Shown here piece after piece: positions 17,418 through 25,191 of a DNA stretch of 59,285 nt; the first letter of the stretch is position 1; every line of letters starts with the position of its first letter. The stretch is from CAG-238 sp963601575 (lineage in GTDB: Bacteria; Bacillota; Clostridia; Peptostreptococcales; Anaerovoracaceae). The notes under the pieces were generated by a model. It was given only the letters and a program-made list of their open reading frames with translations. It ran no database searches and had not been told where the DNA came from. The translations under genes and the position numbers were made by a program. The stretch spans positions 1 through 59,285 of the forward strand of contig CAVCFO010000009.1 of NCBI GenBank assembly GCA_963601575.1, in the 5' to 3' direction.

Positions 17418-18059
17418 ATGAAGGAAAAACAAATTTCCAAGGCTGTAATCAAGCGCTTGCCTCGCTACAGACGATACCTGCGTGAACTTCAGAAAAAAGG
17501 AGTCGAAAAGATCTCCTCGAAGGATCTGAGCAAGCTCATCGGGTATACGGCATCTCAGATTCGCCAGGATCTCAACAATTTTGGCGGATTCGGGCAGCAG
17601 GGCTACGGATACAGCGTGGATTATCTTTATGATGAAATCGGAGCAATTTTGGGCCTCGATAAGGAGTATAAGATAGTTATAGTTGGCTACGGAAGACTCG
17701 GTCAGGCCATGGCTAGCTACATCTACAAGAACGAAAGCAATTTCCACATTTGCGGAATCTTCGATGTAAAACAGATCATTCAGGATGTAAGATTCAAGGA
17801 TGCGCAGATCATGACCTGCGGCTCGCTTGCCGGATATATCGAAAAAGAAAATATCGACATCGCGGTCATAACTGTTCCGGCAGAAAAAGCTCAGATTGTT
17901 GCAGATACTGTTTCTGCAGCCGGAATCAAGGCGATATGGAACTTCACGGCTGTGGATCTGGATTTGCCGGAGAATGTGGCTGTTGAGAATGTACATGTGA
18001 GCGACAGCCTGCATGCGCTTACTTATTATATGCAGGACGCAGAAAACGAAGAAAAATAG
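17418..18059 (+). CDS. rex: Redox-sensing transcriptional repressor Rex
   Basis: A 213-residue DNA-binding protein that senses the NADH/NAD+ ratio. The N-terminal winged helix includes RYRRYLRELQKKGVEKISS and the GYTASQIRQDLNNFG recognition region. The Rossmann domain starts at VIVGYGRLGQAMASY. Rex normally represses fermentative NADH-consuming genes when NADH is low. A good AAAGGTAGGGG site precedes the ATG. One candidate operator in this window lies upstream of the CoA-transferase gene (34878-34895). Confidence 0.96.
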   Translation: MKEKQISKAVIKRLPRYRRYLRELQKKGVEKISSKDLSKLIGYTASQIRQDLNNFGGFGQQGYGYSVDYLYDEIGAILGLDKEYKIVIVGYGRLGQAMASYIYKNESNFHICGIFDVKQIIQDVRFKDAQIMTCGSLAGYIEKENIDIAVITVPAEKAQIVADTVSAAGIKAIWNFTAVDLDLPENVAVENVHVSDSLHALTYYMQDAENEEK

Positions 18060-18092
18060 AGCCTATAGGACAAAATAAAAAAACAGAAAAAA

Positions 18093-18116
18093 ATAGCCGG
18101 CCTTGTGGCCGGTTAT
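18093..18116 (-). terminator. Bidirectional terminator between rex and the ferredoxin gene
   Basis: Stem AGCCGGCC/GGCCGGTT with loop TTGT. On the minus strand it is followed by a T-rich run (complement of 18078-18092), a strong terminator for the ferredoxin gene. On the plus strand the following tract TTATTTTC is weaker. Confidence 0.8.
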
Positions 18117-18128
18117 TTTCATGTAGTT

Positions 18129-18296
18129 TTAGCCTTCTACCGGAGCATCTACCGGGCAAGCGTCTGCGCAAGAACCGCAGTCGATGCACTTGTCAGCGTC
18201 GATTACATAGATGTCGCCTTCTGCAATTGCCTCTACCGGGCATTCTGCTGCACAAGCACCGCAAGCGATGCAAGCATCTGTAATTTTATAAGCCAT
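18129..18296 (-). CDS. 2[4Fe-4S] clostridial-type ferredoxin (55 residues)
   Basis: A short acidic electron carrier of 55 residues. Both cluster motifs are complete: CIACGACAAECP and CIDCGSCADACP (CxxCxxCxxxCP twice). It begins MAYKIT, the standard start of clostridial ferredoxins. AGGAGG lies eight bases upstream of the ATG at 18296. It faces away from the neighbouring plus-strand genes and has its own promoter region and terminator. Expected role: low-potential electron transfer in fermentation. Confidence 0.96.
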   Translation of the reverse strand: MAYKITDACIACGACAAECPVEAIAEGDIYVIDADKCIDCGSCADACPVDAPVEG

Positions 18297-18331
18297 TGTT
18301 GTTCCTCCTATTAAAAAGATATACCTTTACG

Positions 18332-18360
18332 GAGACAATTATAACAGAATGAGGTATAAT
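18332..18360 (+). promoter_or_regulatory. Promoter of the P-loop/Asp23-like gene, overlapping the divergent ferredoxin promoter
   Basis: GAGACA (18332-18337), 17 bases, TATAAT (18355-18360) on the plus strand. On the minus strand TTTACT, 17 bases and TATAAT can also be read through the same 40 bases, so the two divergent promoters overlap. Confidence 0.5.
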
Positions 18361-18437
18361 AGTAAAGTAAAAATAAATTGATTTTTGAGCAAAAAAACGG
18401 GAAAATTTCCGAGATTTCAGGAAGGCAGAGTGAAAAA

Positions 18438-19259
18438 ATGCGCATTTATACATTGGTCGGAAAGAGCGGAACCGGCAAGAGCTTCCACGCGATGGAACTA
18501 TGCCACGAGAAAAATATCGAGTCCATCATAGACGACGGGCTCTTCATATGCAAAAATACGGTTATCGCCGGATCCTCCGCGAAGAGAGCCAGCACGAAGA
18601 TCGGAGCGGTAAAGAAAGCACTCTTTATTGATGAGGACGAATGCGCCCGTATGCGCGAGGCGATAGAAAGGATCTCGCCGGAATCCATATTGATACTCGG
18701 CACGAGCGACGAAATGACGGATCGCATCATGGACAGGCTCGGACTTGAGAAGCCGCCGGAGGATAGCGGCCGGCGCATCAAGATCGAAGACATTACGACC
18801 GAGAAGGAACGCCGCCGCGCAAGGCAGCAGCGCGAGCAGCTCGGAAAGCACGTAATCCCCGCATCATCGCTGCAGCTGAAACGTAATTTTGCAGGATATT
18901 TTATGGACCCTTTGAGATTTTTCCGCGGAAAAGGCGAGGGAACGGAAGAACGCACGGATGAGCGAACGGTAGTTAGGCCGACATATAGCTATCTGGGAGA
19001 ATATCTTCTCTCGGAACGAGTGATAGACGACATAATCTCCTGTGTCGCCCAGAAACATCCGGCTTGCGGGAGAGTGATATATGTGGGGCATAGCACCCAG
19101 CCGGAGTCCTACGAGCTCTTTGTGGTGCTCAAGATGCGCCACGGATTTGCCATCTGGGAGGCGGCGGCCGAGATCCAAAGCGAAATAAAGGAAATGATCG
19201 AGCAGATGGCGGCATTCAACGTCTCCTCTGTTGACGTTGAGATAAGGGGGATCGATTAG
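18438..19259 (+). CDS. P-loop ATP-binding protein with C-terminal Asp23/Gls24-like domain
   Basis: A 273-residue protein of unknown role. The N-terminal part has a Walker A motif (VGKSGTGKSFHA, about residues 7-18) and a hydrophobic strand with acidic end that could be Walker B (KALFIDEDE). A basic Arg/Lys-rich linker follows (KERRRARQQREQ). The last 85 or so residues resemble the Asp23/Gls24 envelope-stress fold: YLLSERVIDDIISCVAQ, then a hydrophobic strand, GFAIWEAAAEIQSEIKEMIEQM and SSVDVEIRGI. The start at 18438 removes 20 upstream residues that lack a ribosome site. The stop is one base before ogg, so the two are co-transcribed. Confidence 0.7.
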   Translation: MRIYTLVGKSGTGKSFHAMELCHEKNIESIIDDGLFICKNTVIAGSSAKRASTKIGAVKKALFIDEDECARMREAIERISPESILILGTSDEMTDRIMDRLGLEKPPEDSGRRIKIEDITTEKERRRARQQREQLGKHVIPASSLQLKRNFAGYFMDPLRFFRGKGEGTEERTDERTVVRPTYSYLGEYLLSERVIDDIISCVAQKHPACGRVIYVGHSTQPESYELFVVLKMRHGFAIWEAAAEIQSEIKEMIEQMAAFNVSSVDVEIRGID

Positions 19260-19260
19260 G

Positions 19261-20127
19261 ATGGAGTATAGGAAAGCGGGTCTTAGCGACTTTGATCTTG
19301 AGCATATATTTGACTGCGGACAGTGTTTTCGCTGGGAACGGGAAACCGACGGAAGCTATACCGGCGTTGCGATGGGCGCCGCGGTAAATATGCGCCTTGA
19401 ATCGGCAGACGCCGAGAAAACCCTCATCATAGACAACTGTTCGGAAGAGGACTTCGATAAAAAATGGCGGGGATATCTGGACCTTGAGCGGGATTACGGC
19501 AAGATAAAGGCGGGGCTTTCCGGTGAGCAGATACAAAGGGCGGCGGAATACGGCTACGGAATAAGAATACTTAAGCAGGAATTTTGGGAGAGCCTGATTT
19601 CTTTCATCATTTCACAAAACAACAACATACCAAGAATCAAAGGCTGCATAGAGAGCCTTGCGGAGAATTTCGGCGAGGAAATTTGCAAATATAGAGGAAA
19701 AACTTATTACGCGCTGCCGGAGGCGGAAAGGCTTGCAGAACTTTCTGCGGAGGATCTTGCCCCGTGCCGGCTGGGATACAGAGCGCCTTATCTGATAAAG
19801 ACCGCAAGAAAGGTGCTGGAGGACGGAGGCGAAGACGCAGCCCAGACAAAGCTGAGGGCATGCGGCTGCTTCGAAGAGGCAGAAGAGGCGCTGCGTGAAT
19901 ATCCGGGAGTCGGCCCAAAGGTAGCAAGCTGCGTTGCGCTGTTTGGCCTGGGATTTTTGGATGCTTTCCCTATCGATGTATGGATGCGCAGAGTCATGCA
20001 TAGGCTTTATGGCATTGCAGAAAATGATATTCGCGCCATGAGCGAATATGCAAGGGCAAACTTCGGAGAATATGGCGGAATCGCCCAGCAATACTTGTTT
20101 TACTACATAAGGAGCCTCGAAAAATAA
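19261..20127 (+). CDS. ogg: 8-oxoguanine DNA glycosylase (Ogg1-type)
   Basis: A 288-residue base-excision repair enzyme that removes 8-oxoguanine opposite C. It begins with the Ogg N-terminal domain (FDCGQCFRWERE), then ISFIISQNNNIPRIKGCIE and the helix-hairpin-helix YPGVGPKVASCVALFGL. The catalytic lysine is in GPKVA and the catalytic aspartate in FPIDVWMRRV. The single-polypeptide Ogg1 form is known in clostridia. The start directly follows the P-loop gene, and oxidative repair fits with the rubrerythrin in this anaerobe. Confidence 0.93.
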   Translation: MEYRKAGLSDFDLEHIFDCGQCFRWERETDGSYTGVAMGAAVNMRLESADAEKTLIIDNCSEEDFDKKWRGYLDLERDYGKIKAGLSGEQIQRAAEYGYGIRILKQEFWESLISFIISQNNNIPRIKGCIESLAENFGEEICKYRGKTYYALPEAERLAELSAEDLAPCRLGYRAPYLIKTARKVLEDGGEDAAQTKLRACGCFEEAEEALREYPGVGPKVASCVALFGLGFLDAFPIDVWMRRVMHRLYGIAENDIRAMSEYARANFGEYGGIAQQYLFYYIRSLEK

Positions 20128-20182
20128 AATTCTTTTCACAGAAACTTCACATATAGGCATGAAAAAAACACGAAAGAAGCTA

Positions 20183-20210
20183 TTGACAATTCTCCATATA
20201 TGATTATAAT
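20183..20210 (+). promoter_or_regulatory. groESL promoter
   Basis: Consensus TTGACA (20183-20188), 16-base spacer and consensus TATAAT (20205-20210), immediately before the CIRCE operator. Confidence 0.85.
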
Positions 20211-20219
20211 AAAATTATG

Positions 20220-20246
20220 TTAGCACTCAGAGATAAAGAGTGCTAA
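20220..20246 (+). promoter_or_regulatory. CIRCE operator (HrcA binding site)
   Basis: Perfect TTAGCACTC, nine bases, GAGTGCTAA. This is the HrcA repressor operator of class I heat-shock genes and lies just after the groESL promoter. hrcA itself is not in the window. Confidence 0.97.
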
Positions 20247-20280
20247 GAAAAACGTAAACTACTGAATGGAGGTAATATAA

Positions 20281-20556
20281 ATGTTTGGAATTAAACCATT
20301 AGGTGACAGAGTTGTCATCAAAAAATTAGAAGCAGAAGAAAAGACACAGGGAGGACTCATCCTCACCAGTGCTGCAAAAGAAAAGCCGCAGATGGCGGAA
20401 GTCGTAGCGGTGGGACCGGGAACCAAGGATGTTACCATGGAAGTCAAAGCAGGGGACAAGGTGGTTTTCAGCAGATACGGCGGAACCGAAATCAAATATC
20501 AAGGCGAAGAATATACGATTATGCGTCAGGACGACATCCTGGCAGTTGTTGAATAG
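20281..20556 (+). CDS. groES: Co-chaperonin GroES
   Basis: A 91-residue lid subunit of the GroEL folding chamber. It contains IKPLGDRVVIKKLEAEEKTQGGLIL with the mobile loop (EEKTQGGLILTS) and VVFSRYGGTEIKYQGEEYTIM. Length is normal. GGAGG is upstream and the gene is under CIRCE control together with groEL, 19 bases downstream. Confidence 0.97.
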   Translation: MFGIKPLGDRVVIKKLEAEEKTQGGLILTSAAKEKPQMAEVVAVGPGTKDVTMEVKAGDKVVFSRYGGTEIKYQGEEYTIMRQDDILAVVE

Positions 20557-20575
20557 TTGAAAGGGGTGATTAGAA

Positions 20576-22213
20576 ATGGCAAAAGATATTTTTTACGGAG
20601 AAGACGCAAGACGCAAACTTCAGGCAGGCGTTGACAAATTAGCAGATACAGTCAAGATCACACTTGGGCCAAAGGGTCGCAACGTGCTTATCAGCAAGAG
20701 CTTCGGTTCGCCGCTTATCACAAATGACGGCGTTACCATCGCAAGAGAAATCGAACTTGAGGATGCTACCGAAAACATGGGAGCGCAGGTTGTCAAGGAA
20801 GTAGCTTCCAAGACAAACGACGTAGCAGGCGACGGAACAACTACCGCAACGCTGCTTGCACAGATCATCGTAAAAGAAGGCTTCAAGAACGTTGCGGCAG
20901 GCGCAAACCCTATGGAACTCAAAAAAGGTATTCAGGGCGCTGTTGATGTAGCCGTAGAAGAAATCGGCAAGATCGCAAAGCCTGTTGAAACCAAGGAATC
21001 CATAGCTCAGGTTGCAGCAGTTTCCGCAGCGGATGAGAATATCGGCAACCTCATCGCAGAGGCAATGGAAAAAGTCGGAAAAGACGGCGTTATCACGGTT
21101 GAAGAGTCAAAGAGCCTTGGAACTACGCTCGATGTGGTCGAAGGCATGCAGTTTGACAGAGGATATCTGTCAGCATACATGGTTTCCGACGCCGAGAAGA
21201 TGGAAGCTGTTTTGGAAAATCCGTACATCTTGATTACAGATAAGAAGATCACAAACATTCAGGAACTTGTTCCGCTCCTTGAGCAGATCATGAAGCAGGG
21301 ACGCAAGCTTCTCATAATCGCAGAGGACGTTGAGGGCGAAGCGCTCGCAACACTCGTAGTTAACAAGCTCAGAGGCGTAATCGACGTTGTTGCTGTCAAG
21401 GCTCCGGGCTATGGCGAAAGAAGAAAAGCAATGCTCGAAGACATCGCAATCCTCACCGGCGGCACAGTTATCGCAACGGATCTCGGATATGAGATAAACG
21501 AAGTTACCCTTGATATGCTTGGAACCGCGGCAACAGTTAAGGTTGACAAGGAAAATACAGTTATCGTATCCGGCGGCGGCTCATCCGAAGATGTAAAGGC
21601 AAGAATCGCAAGCCTGAAGCTTCAGATCGAAGATTCCACATCAGAATTCGACAAGGAGAAGTTACAGGAAAGACTTGCAAAACTCGCAGGCGGCGTTGCC
21701 GTTATCAAGGTTGGCGCGGCTACCGAAACCGAGCTGAAGGAAAGAAAGCTTAGAATCGAGGACGCTCTCAACGCAACGAAGGCTGCGGTTGAAGAAGGCA
21801 TCGTATCCGGCGGCGGCGTTGCACTTGTGAACACAATTCCGGCGGTAGCAGCTTATGTTGACACCCTTGCGGGCGACGTAAAGACAGGCGCTGCGATCAT
21901 AAGGCGCGCGCTCGAAGAACCGGTAAGACAGATTGCAGAGAATGCAGGACTTGAGGGAAGCGTAGTTGTGGCTGAGGTTAAGAAATCCGGCGTAGGCGTT
22001 GGACTCAATGCCGCAACCGAAGAATATGTAGACATGATTTCGGCGGGCATCGTTGACCCTGCAAAGGTTACAAGAAGCGCACTGCAAAATGCGGCATCCG
22101 CGTCGGCAATGCTCCTTACCACAGAAGCAGGCATCGTAGACATCAAGGAACCTGCACCGCCTGTAGCAATGGGCGGCGGCGCTCAAGGCATGGGCGGCAT
22201 GGGAATGATGTAA
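20576..22213 (+). CDS. groEL: Chaperonin GroEL
   Basis: A 545-residue ATP-dependent folding chamber subunit. Conserved segments include LGPKGRNVLI, DVAGDGTTTATLLAQ, RGYLSAYMV, VKAPGYGERRKAML and the Gly/Met-rich tail ending GGMGMM. Length is exactly typical. AAAGGGGTG precedes the ATG. The terminator at 22306-22346 follows. Confidence 0.98.
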   Translation: MAKDIFYGEDARRKLQAGVDKLADTVKITLGPKGRNVLISKSFGSPLITNDGVTIAREIELEDATENMGAQVVKEVASKTNDVAGDGTTTATLLAQIIVKEGFKNVAAGANPMELKKGIQGAVDVAVEEIGKIAKPVETKESIAQVAAVSAADENIGNLIAEAMEKVGKDGVITVEESKSLGTTLDVVEGMQFDRGYLSAYMVSDAEKMEAVLENPYILITDKKITNIQELVPLLEQIMKQGRKLLIIAEDVEGEALATLVVNKLRGVIDVVAVKAPGYGERRKAMLEDIAILTGGTVIATDLGYEINEVTLDMLGTAATVKVDKENTVIVSGGGSSEDVKARIASLKLQIEDSTSEFDKEKLQERLAKLAGGVAVIKVGAATETELKERKLRIEDALNATKAAVEEGIVSGGGVALVNTIPAVAAYVDTLAGDVKTGAAIIRRALEEPVRQIAENAGLEGSVVVAEVKKSGVGVGLNAATEEYVDMISAGIVDPAKVTRSALQNAASASAMLLTTEAGIVDIKEPAPPVAMGGGAQGMGGMGMM

Positions 22214-22305
22214 TTCCAAAGCTAGCCGCACAATCGTCCAAGAGGGGCTAAAAATATGAATCTGCTTCAAATATTGCGGCAGAGTATAAATAGCATACTA
22301 AAAAC

Positions 22306-22346
22306 AATCGGCAGAGCTGTCTTCGGAGGACCCTGCCGATTTTTTT
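22306..22346 (+). terminator. Intrinsic terminator after groESL
   Basis: Stem AATCGGCAG (22306-22314) with CTGCCGATT (22333-22341), and an inner GTCC-type stem around TTCGG, followed by seven T. The terminator is 90 bases beyond the groEL stop. Confidence 0.9.
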
Positions 22347-22394
22347 ATGCGCGTATGCAGAAAAAATGTTCAGAAATTTTTTTGAAGGTCCCTA

Positions 22395-22423
22395 TTGACA
22401 GGGGCGGGAAACAGTGCTAATAT
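22395..22423 (+). promoter_or_regulatory. Promoter of cysK
   Basis: TTGACA (22395-22400), 17-base spacer, TAATAT (22418-22423). TATAAT at 22421-22426 is an alternative with a long spacer. Confidence 0.65.
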
Positions 22424-22448
22424 AATTCCTATAAAACAGATAGGAATT
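22424..22448 (+). promoter_or_regulatory. Perfect palindromic operator at the cysK start site, probable Rrf2-regulator site
   Basis: AATTCCTAT (22424-22432), seven bases, ATAGGAATT (22440-22448): two perfect nine-base arms touching the -10 and covering the probable transcription start. A bound protein here would block transcription. The Rrf2-family gene two positions downstream is the obvious candidate. Confidence 0.65.
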
Positions 22449-22469
22449 ATAGGAAAAGAGGGAGACGAA

Positions 22470-23399
22470 ATGAAAGTTTACGAAAAGATTACGGATTTGA
22501 TCGGCGGCACACCGCTGCTGAAGCTTAATGACATTATCGGAGGAGAAGATACCCAGGCTGAGATTTACGGAAAGCTCGAATATTTCAATCCCGCAGGAAG
22601 CGTAAAGGATAGAATCGCAAGAGCCATGATTGACGATGCGGAAAAGGCAGGAGTGCTGAAACCGGGAGCTACAATAATTGAACCTACCAGCGGAAATACC
22701 GGAATCGGACTTGCGGCAGTGGCTGCGGCAAGAGGCTATAAGATCATCCTCACCATGCCTGAGACCATGAGCGTTGAACGCCGCAACCTCCTAAAGGCTT
22801 ACGGAGCGCAGCTTGTCTTAACCGACGGAGCCTCAGGCATGAAAGGCGCAATCGCAAAGGCTGAGGAACTTGCAAAGGAAACACCGAATAGCTTCATCCC
22901 AAGCCAGTTCACAAATCCTGCAAACCCTGCGGCGCATAAGGCATCCACCGGCCCTGAAATCTGGGAGGACACGGACGGAAAGGTTGACATCTTTGTTGCG
23001 GGAGTCGGCACAGGCGGCACGCTTTCCGGAGTAGGAGAATATCTAAAGAGCAAGAATCCGAATGTCAAGGTAGTTGCGGTAGAACCTGCGGGATCTCCTG
23101 TGCTTTCCAAGGGAACATCAGGCCCGCACAAGATCCAGGGAATCGGCGCTGGATTTGTGCCGGAAACGCTGAACACAGGAGTTTACGATGAGATTATCCC
23201 GGTAGAAAACGACGACGCCTTTGAAACAGGCAGAACCTTCGCAAGAAAGGGCGGAGTTCTGGTTGGAATTTCTTCGGGAGCCGCTGCCTTTGCCGCGCTT
23301 AAGCTTGCAAAGCGCCCGGAAAACAAGGGCAAGATAATCGTTGCGCTGCTTCCAGATACCGGAGAAAGATACCTTTCGACTCCGATGTTTGCAGAGTAG
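22470..23399 (+). CDS. cysK: Cysteine synthase (O-acetylserine sulfhydrylase)
   Basis: A 309-residue PLP enzyme forming cysteine from O-acetylserine and sulfide. The PLP lysine is Lys46 in NPAGSVKDR, PTSGNTGIGLA is the substrate/phosphate loop, GTGGTLSGVGEYLK binds the cofactor phosphate, and the C-terminal SSGAAAFAAL is present. Length is normal. Start 22470 has GAGGGAGAC upstream; an upstream in-frame reading from 22395 would run through the promoter and is rejected. The Rrf2 regulator starts eight bases after the stop. Confidence 0.96.
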   Translation: MKVYEKITDLIGGTPLLKLNDIIGGEDTQAEIYGKLEYFNPAGSVKDRIARAMIDDAEKAGVLKPGATIIEPTSGNTGIGLAAVAAARGYKIILTMPETMSVERRNLLKAYGAQLVLTDGASGMKGAIAKAEELAKETPNSFIPSQFTNPANPAAHKASTGPEIWEDTDGKVDIFVAGVGTGGTLSGVGEYLKSKNPNVKVVAVEPAGSPVLSKGTSGPHKIQGIGAGFVPETLNTGVYDEIIPVENDDAFETGRTFARKGGVLVGISSGAAAFAALKLAKRPENKGKIIVALLPDTGERYLSTPMFAE

Positions 23400-23407
23400 A
23401 GGCTGCC

Positions 23408-23845
23408 ATGAAGATTTCCACAAAAGGACGGTACGCGCTGCGTATGATGGTGGATCTTGCCGAGCACCAAGGCGAGGGATATGTTTCCCTAAAGGATATC
23501 GCAAAGAGGCAGGAGATTTCGAAAAAGTATCTAGAGCAAATCATTCCGGTGCTGAACCTGGGGGGATTTCTCAAAGTAAGCCGCGGCTCTCAGGGGGGAT
23601 ACCGACTGGCAAGGGCGGCAAGTGCCTATACGGTCAAGGAGATTCTTGAATTGACAGAGGGAAGCCTCGCCCCGGTAGTCTGTCTTGAGGATGAGCCGGC
23701 GGGTTGCGAGAGAAGCGCATTTTGCGCGACCATTGCTCTCTGGAAGGGCCTGCAGGAGACGGTCGAAGACTACCTCTCAGGGATCACGCTGCAAGACCTT
23801 CTAGATCGCCAAAGAGAAATGTATGAAAACACATATATAATATAG
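23408..23845 (+). CDS. Rrf2 family transcriptional regulator (IscR/CymR-like)
   Basis: A 145-residue winged-helix regulator. The opening MKISTKGRYALRMMVDLA and YLEQIIPVLNLGGFLKVSRGSQGGYRLAR are Rrf2 hallmarks. Three cysteines at 92, 100 and 106 match the pattern of IscR-type Fe-S ligands, whereas CymR lacks such a triad. It could therefore read iron-sulfur or cysteine status. Co-transcription with cysK and the palindrome at the cysK start argue for autoregulation of a cysteine/Fe-S module. Confidence 0.88.
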   Translation: MKISTKGRYALRMMVDLAEHQGEGYVSLKDIAKRQEISKKYLEQIIPVLNLGGFLKVSRGSQGGYRLARAASAYTVKEILELTEGSLAPVVCLEDEPAGCERSAFCATIALWKGLQETVEDYLSGITLQDLLDRQREMYENTYII

Positions 23846-23867
23846 TGAGGTATCTGACACGAAAACG

Positions 23868-23906
23868 AAAATAGCGTTCACAGGATGTGGACGCTATTTT
23901 TTTTTT
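23868..23906 (+). terminator. Terminator after cysK and the Rrf2 regulator
   Basis: Stem AAAATAGCGT/ACGCTATTTT with an inner CAC/GTG extension, directly followed by T residues. Confidence 0.9.
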
Positions 23907-23985
23907 GACACAGAAAAGACTGGAATTGTACAAGCTTTTGCGGTAAAATAAAATGAGAGAAAGCATCAATTTAACAGGCATTTGA

Positions 23986-24018
23986 TATACCATAAATGCG
24001 AAGCTTTTATGGTATAAT
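23986..24018 (+). promoter_or_regulatory. Long palindrome overlapping the -10 of the KdpD/KdpE-like operon
   Basis: Arms TATACCATAAA (23986-23996) and TTTATGGTATA (24006-24016) are perfect 11-base inverted repeats over nine bases. The -10 TATAAT (24013-24018) lies partly inside the right arm and no good -35 is visible. This suits a regulated or activator-dependent promoter. Confidence 0.55.
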
Positions 24019-24039
24019 CCGCATGAACCGGAGAAACCA

Positions 24040-25188
24040 ATGGACACTGTCAGATACAAAACGGACCGAAAGGACGAACAGGAGAGGATACAACGCCTGA
24101 TGTCAGAAAAGGGCGAGCTTGCGGCATCCCACAGAAGGGATGTACTGCTTTGCGTTATGGTTTTTACCATCGCAACCCTTGCATCATTTTTCTTTAAGGA
24201 TACGGCATCAGACCCCTCACTGAACATAGCAATGCTCTATACGCTCGGAGTTTTCATAATAACAAGATATACCAACGGCTATGTCTATGGCATGCTTTTT
24301 TCGATAATGAGCGTCCTGAGCGTAAACTTTTTCTTTACATATCCGTATCAGGATTTCAACTTTTCCATCGAGGGCTACCAGGTAACCTTTTTTGGAATGT
24401 TCGCAATCGGCATCATCACTTCAGCCATGAGCACGAATATGAAGGAGCAGGCAAGGCAGCTTGCAAAGCAAGAAAAGGAGCTCATGGAGGCCCAGAAAGA
24501 AAAGATGAGGGCAAACCTCCTTCGGGCAGTCTCCCACGATCTGCGAACGCCGCTTACCGGGATAATCGGAAGCAGCCAGTCCTATCTGGAAATGCAGGAT
24601 AAGCTAAGCGAAAAAGAAAAAAGCGAGTTGGTCAAACACATAAATGAGGATGCGAATTGGCTGCTCAATATGGTCGAAAATCTGCTTTCGGTAACGCGAA
24701 TCAACAGCGAAACGACATCCGTTGCAAAATCGCTGGAGGCAGTCGATGAGGTAGTAGCATCGGCAGTTATACAATTCAAAAAGCGATTCCCGGAGGCAGA
24801 GGTTCACGTCAAGGTGACGGATGATGTAGTCATGGTGATGATGGACGCAATGCTCATCCAGCAGGTAATAATAAATATTTTGCAAAATGCCCAGATGCAC
24901 GCAAAGAGCGAGAAACCGCTCGAAATTACGATCGACGAAAATGACGAAAAAGTTTTTATACACATAAGAGACTACGGAGTAGGCATAGACGAGCATCGCC
25001 TTCAGACGATATTTGACGGTGAGGGCTATCGCTCGGAAAATGCCAAAAATGACGGATACAAGGGCATGGGCATCGGGCTTTCGATCTGCAAGACGATTGT
25101 AACGGCTCACGGCGGCAAAATCATTGCCGTAAATCACGCGGACGGTGCAGAATTTTGTTTTTCGCTGCCGAAGGAAAAGGAGGAGTAG
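24040..25188 (+). CDS. Sensor histidine kinase with KdpD-like DUF4118 membrane domain
   Basis: A 382-residue membrane kinase. A cytoplasmic N-terminus of about 33 residues is followed by four hydrophobic helices with the KdpD-type signature SVNFFFTYPYQDFNF (about residues 90-105). Then come a coiled coil, the H-box VSHDLRTPLTGIIG (phospho-His), an N-box (IINILQNAQMHA) and G-boxes (DYGVGID, GMGIGLSICK). It corresponds to the C-terminal half of KdpD without the large K+-sensing and Usp domains. Genes for KdpFABC are not adjacent, so the signal is uncertain. The regulator follows after three bases. Confidence 0.9.
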   Translation: MDTVRYKTDRKDEQERIQRLMSEKGELAASHRRDVLLCVMVFTIATLASFFFKDTASDPSLNIAMLYTLGVFIITRYTNGYVYGMLFSIMSVLSVNFFFTYPYQDFNFSIEGYQVTFFGMFAIGIITSAMSTNMKEQARQLAKQEKELMEAQKEKMRANLLRAVSHDLRTPLTGIIGSSQSYLEMQDKLSEKEKSELVKHINEDANWLLNMVENLLSVTRINSETTSVAKSLEAVDEVVASAVIQFKKRFPEAEVHVKVTDDVVMVMMDAMLIQQVIINILQNAQMHAKSEKPLEITIDENDEKVFIHIRDYGVGIDEHRLQTIFDGEGYRSENAKNDGYKGMGIGLSICKTIVTAHGGKIIAVNHADGAEFCFSLPKEKEE

Positions 25189-25191
25189 GAA

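Noticed and set aside
22256..22400. Short open frame after groEL
   Set aside because: It reads straight through the groESL terminator and the cysK -35 element and has no family resemblance.
22214..22470. T-box or SAM riboswitch upstream of cysK
   Set aside because: The short leader holds a terminator for groESL and a palindromic operator, but none of the conserved riboswitch motifs.
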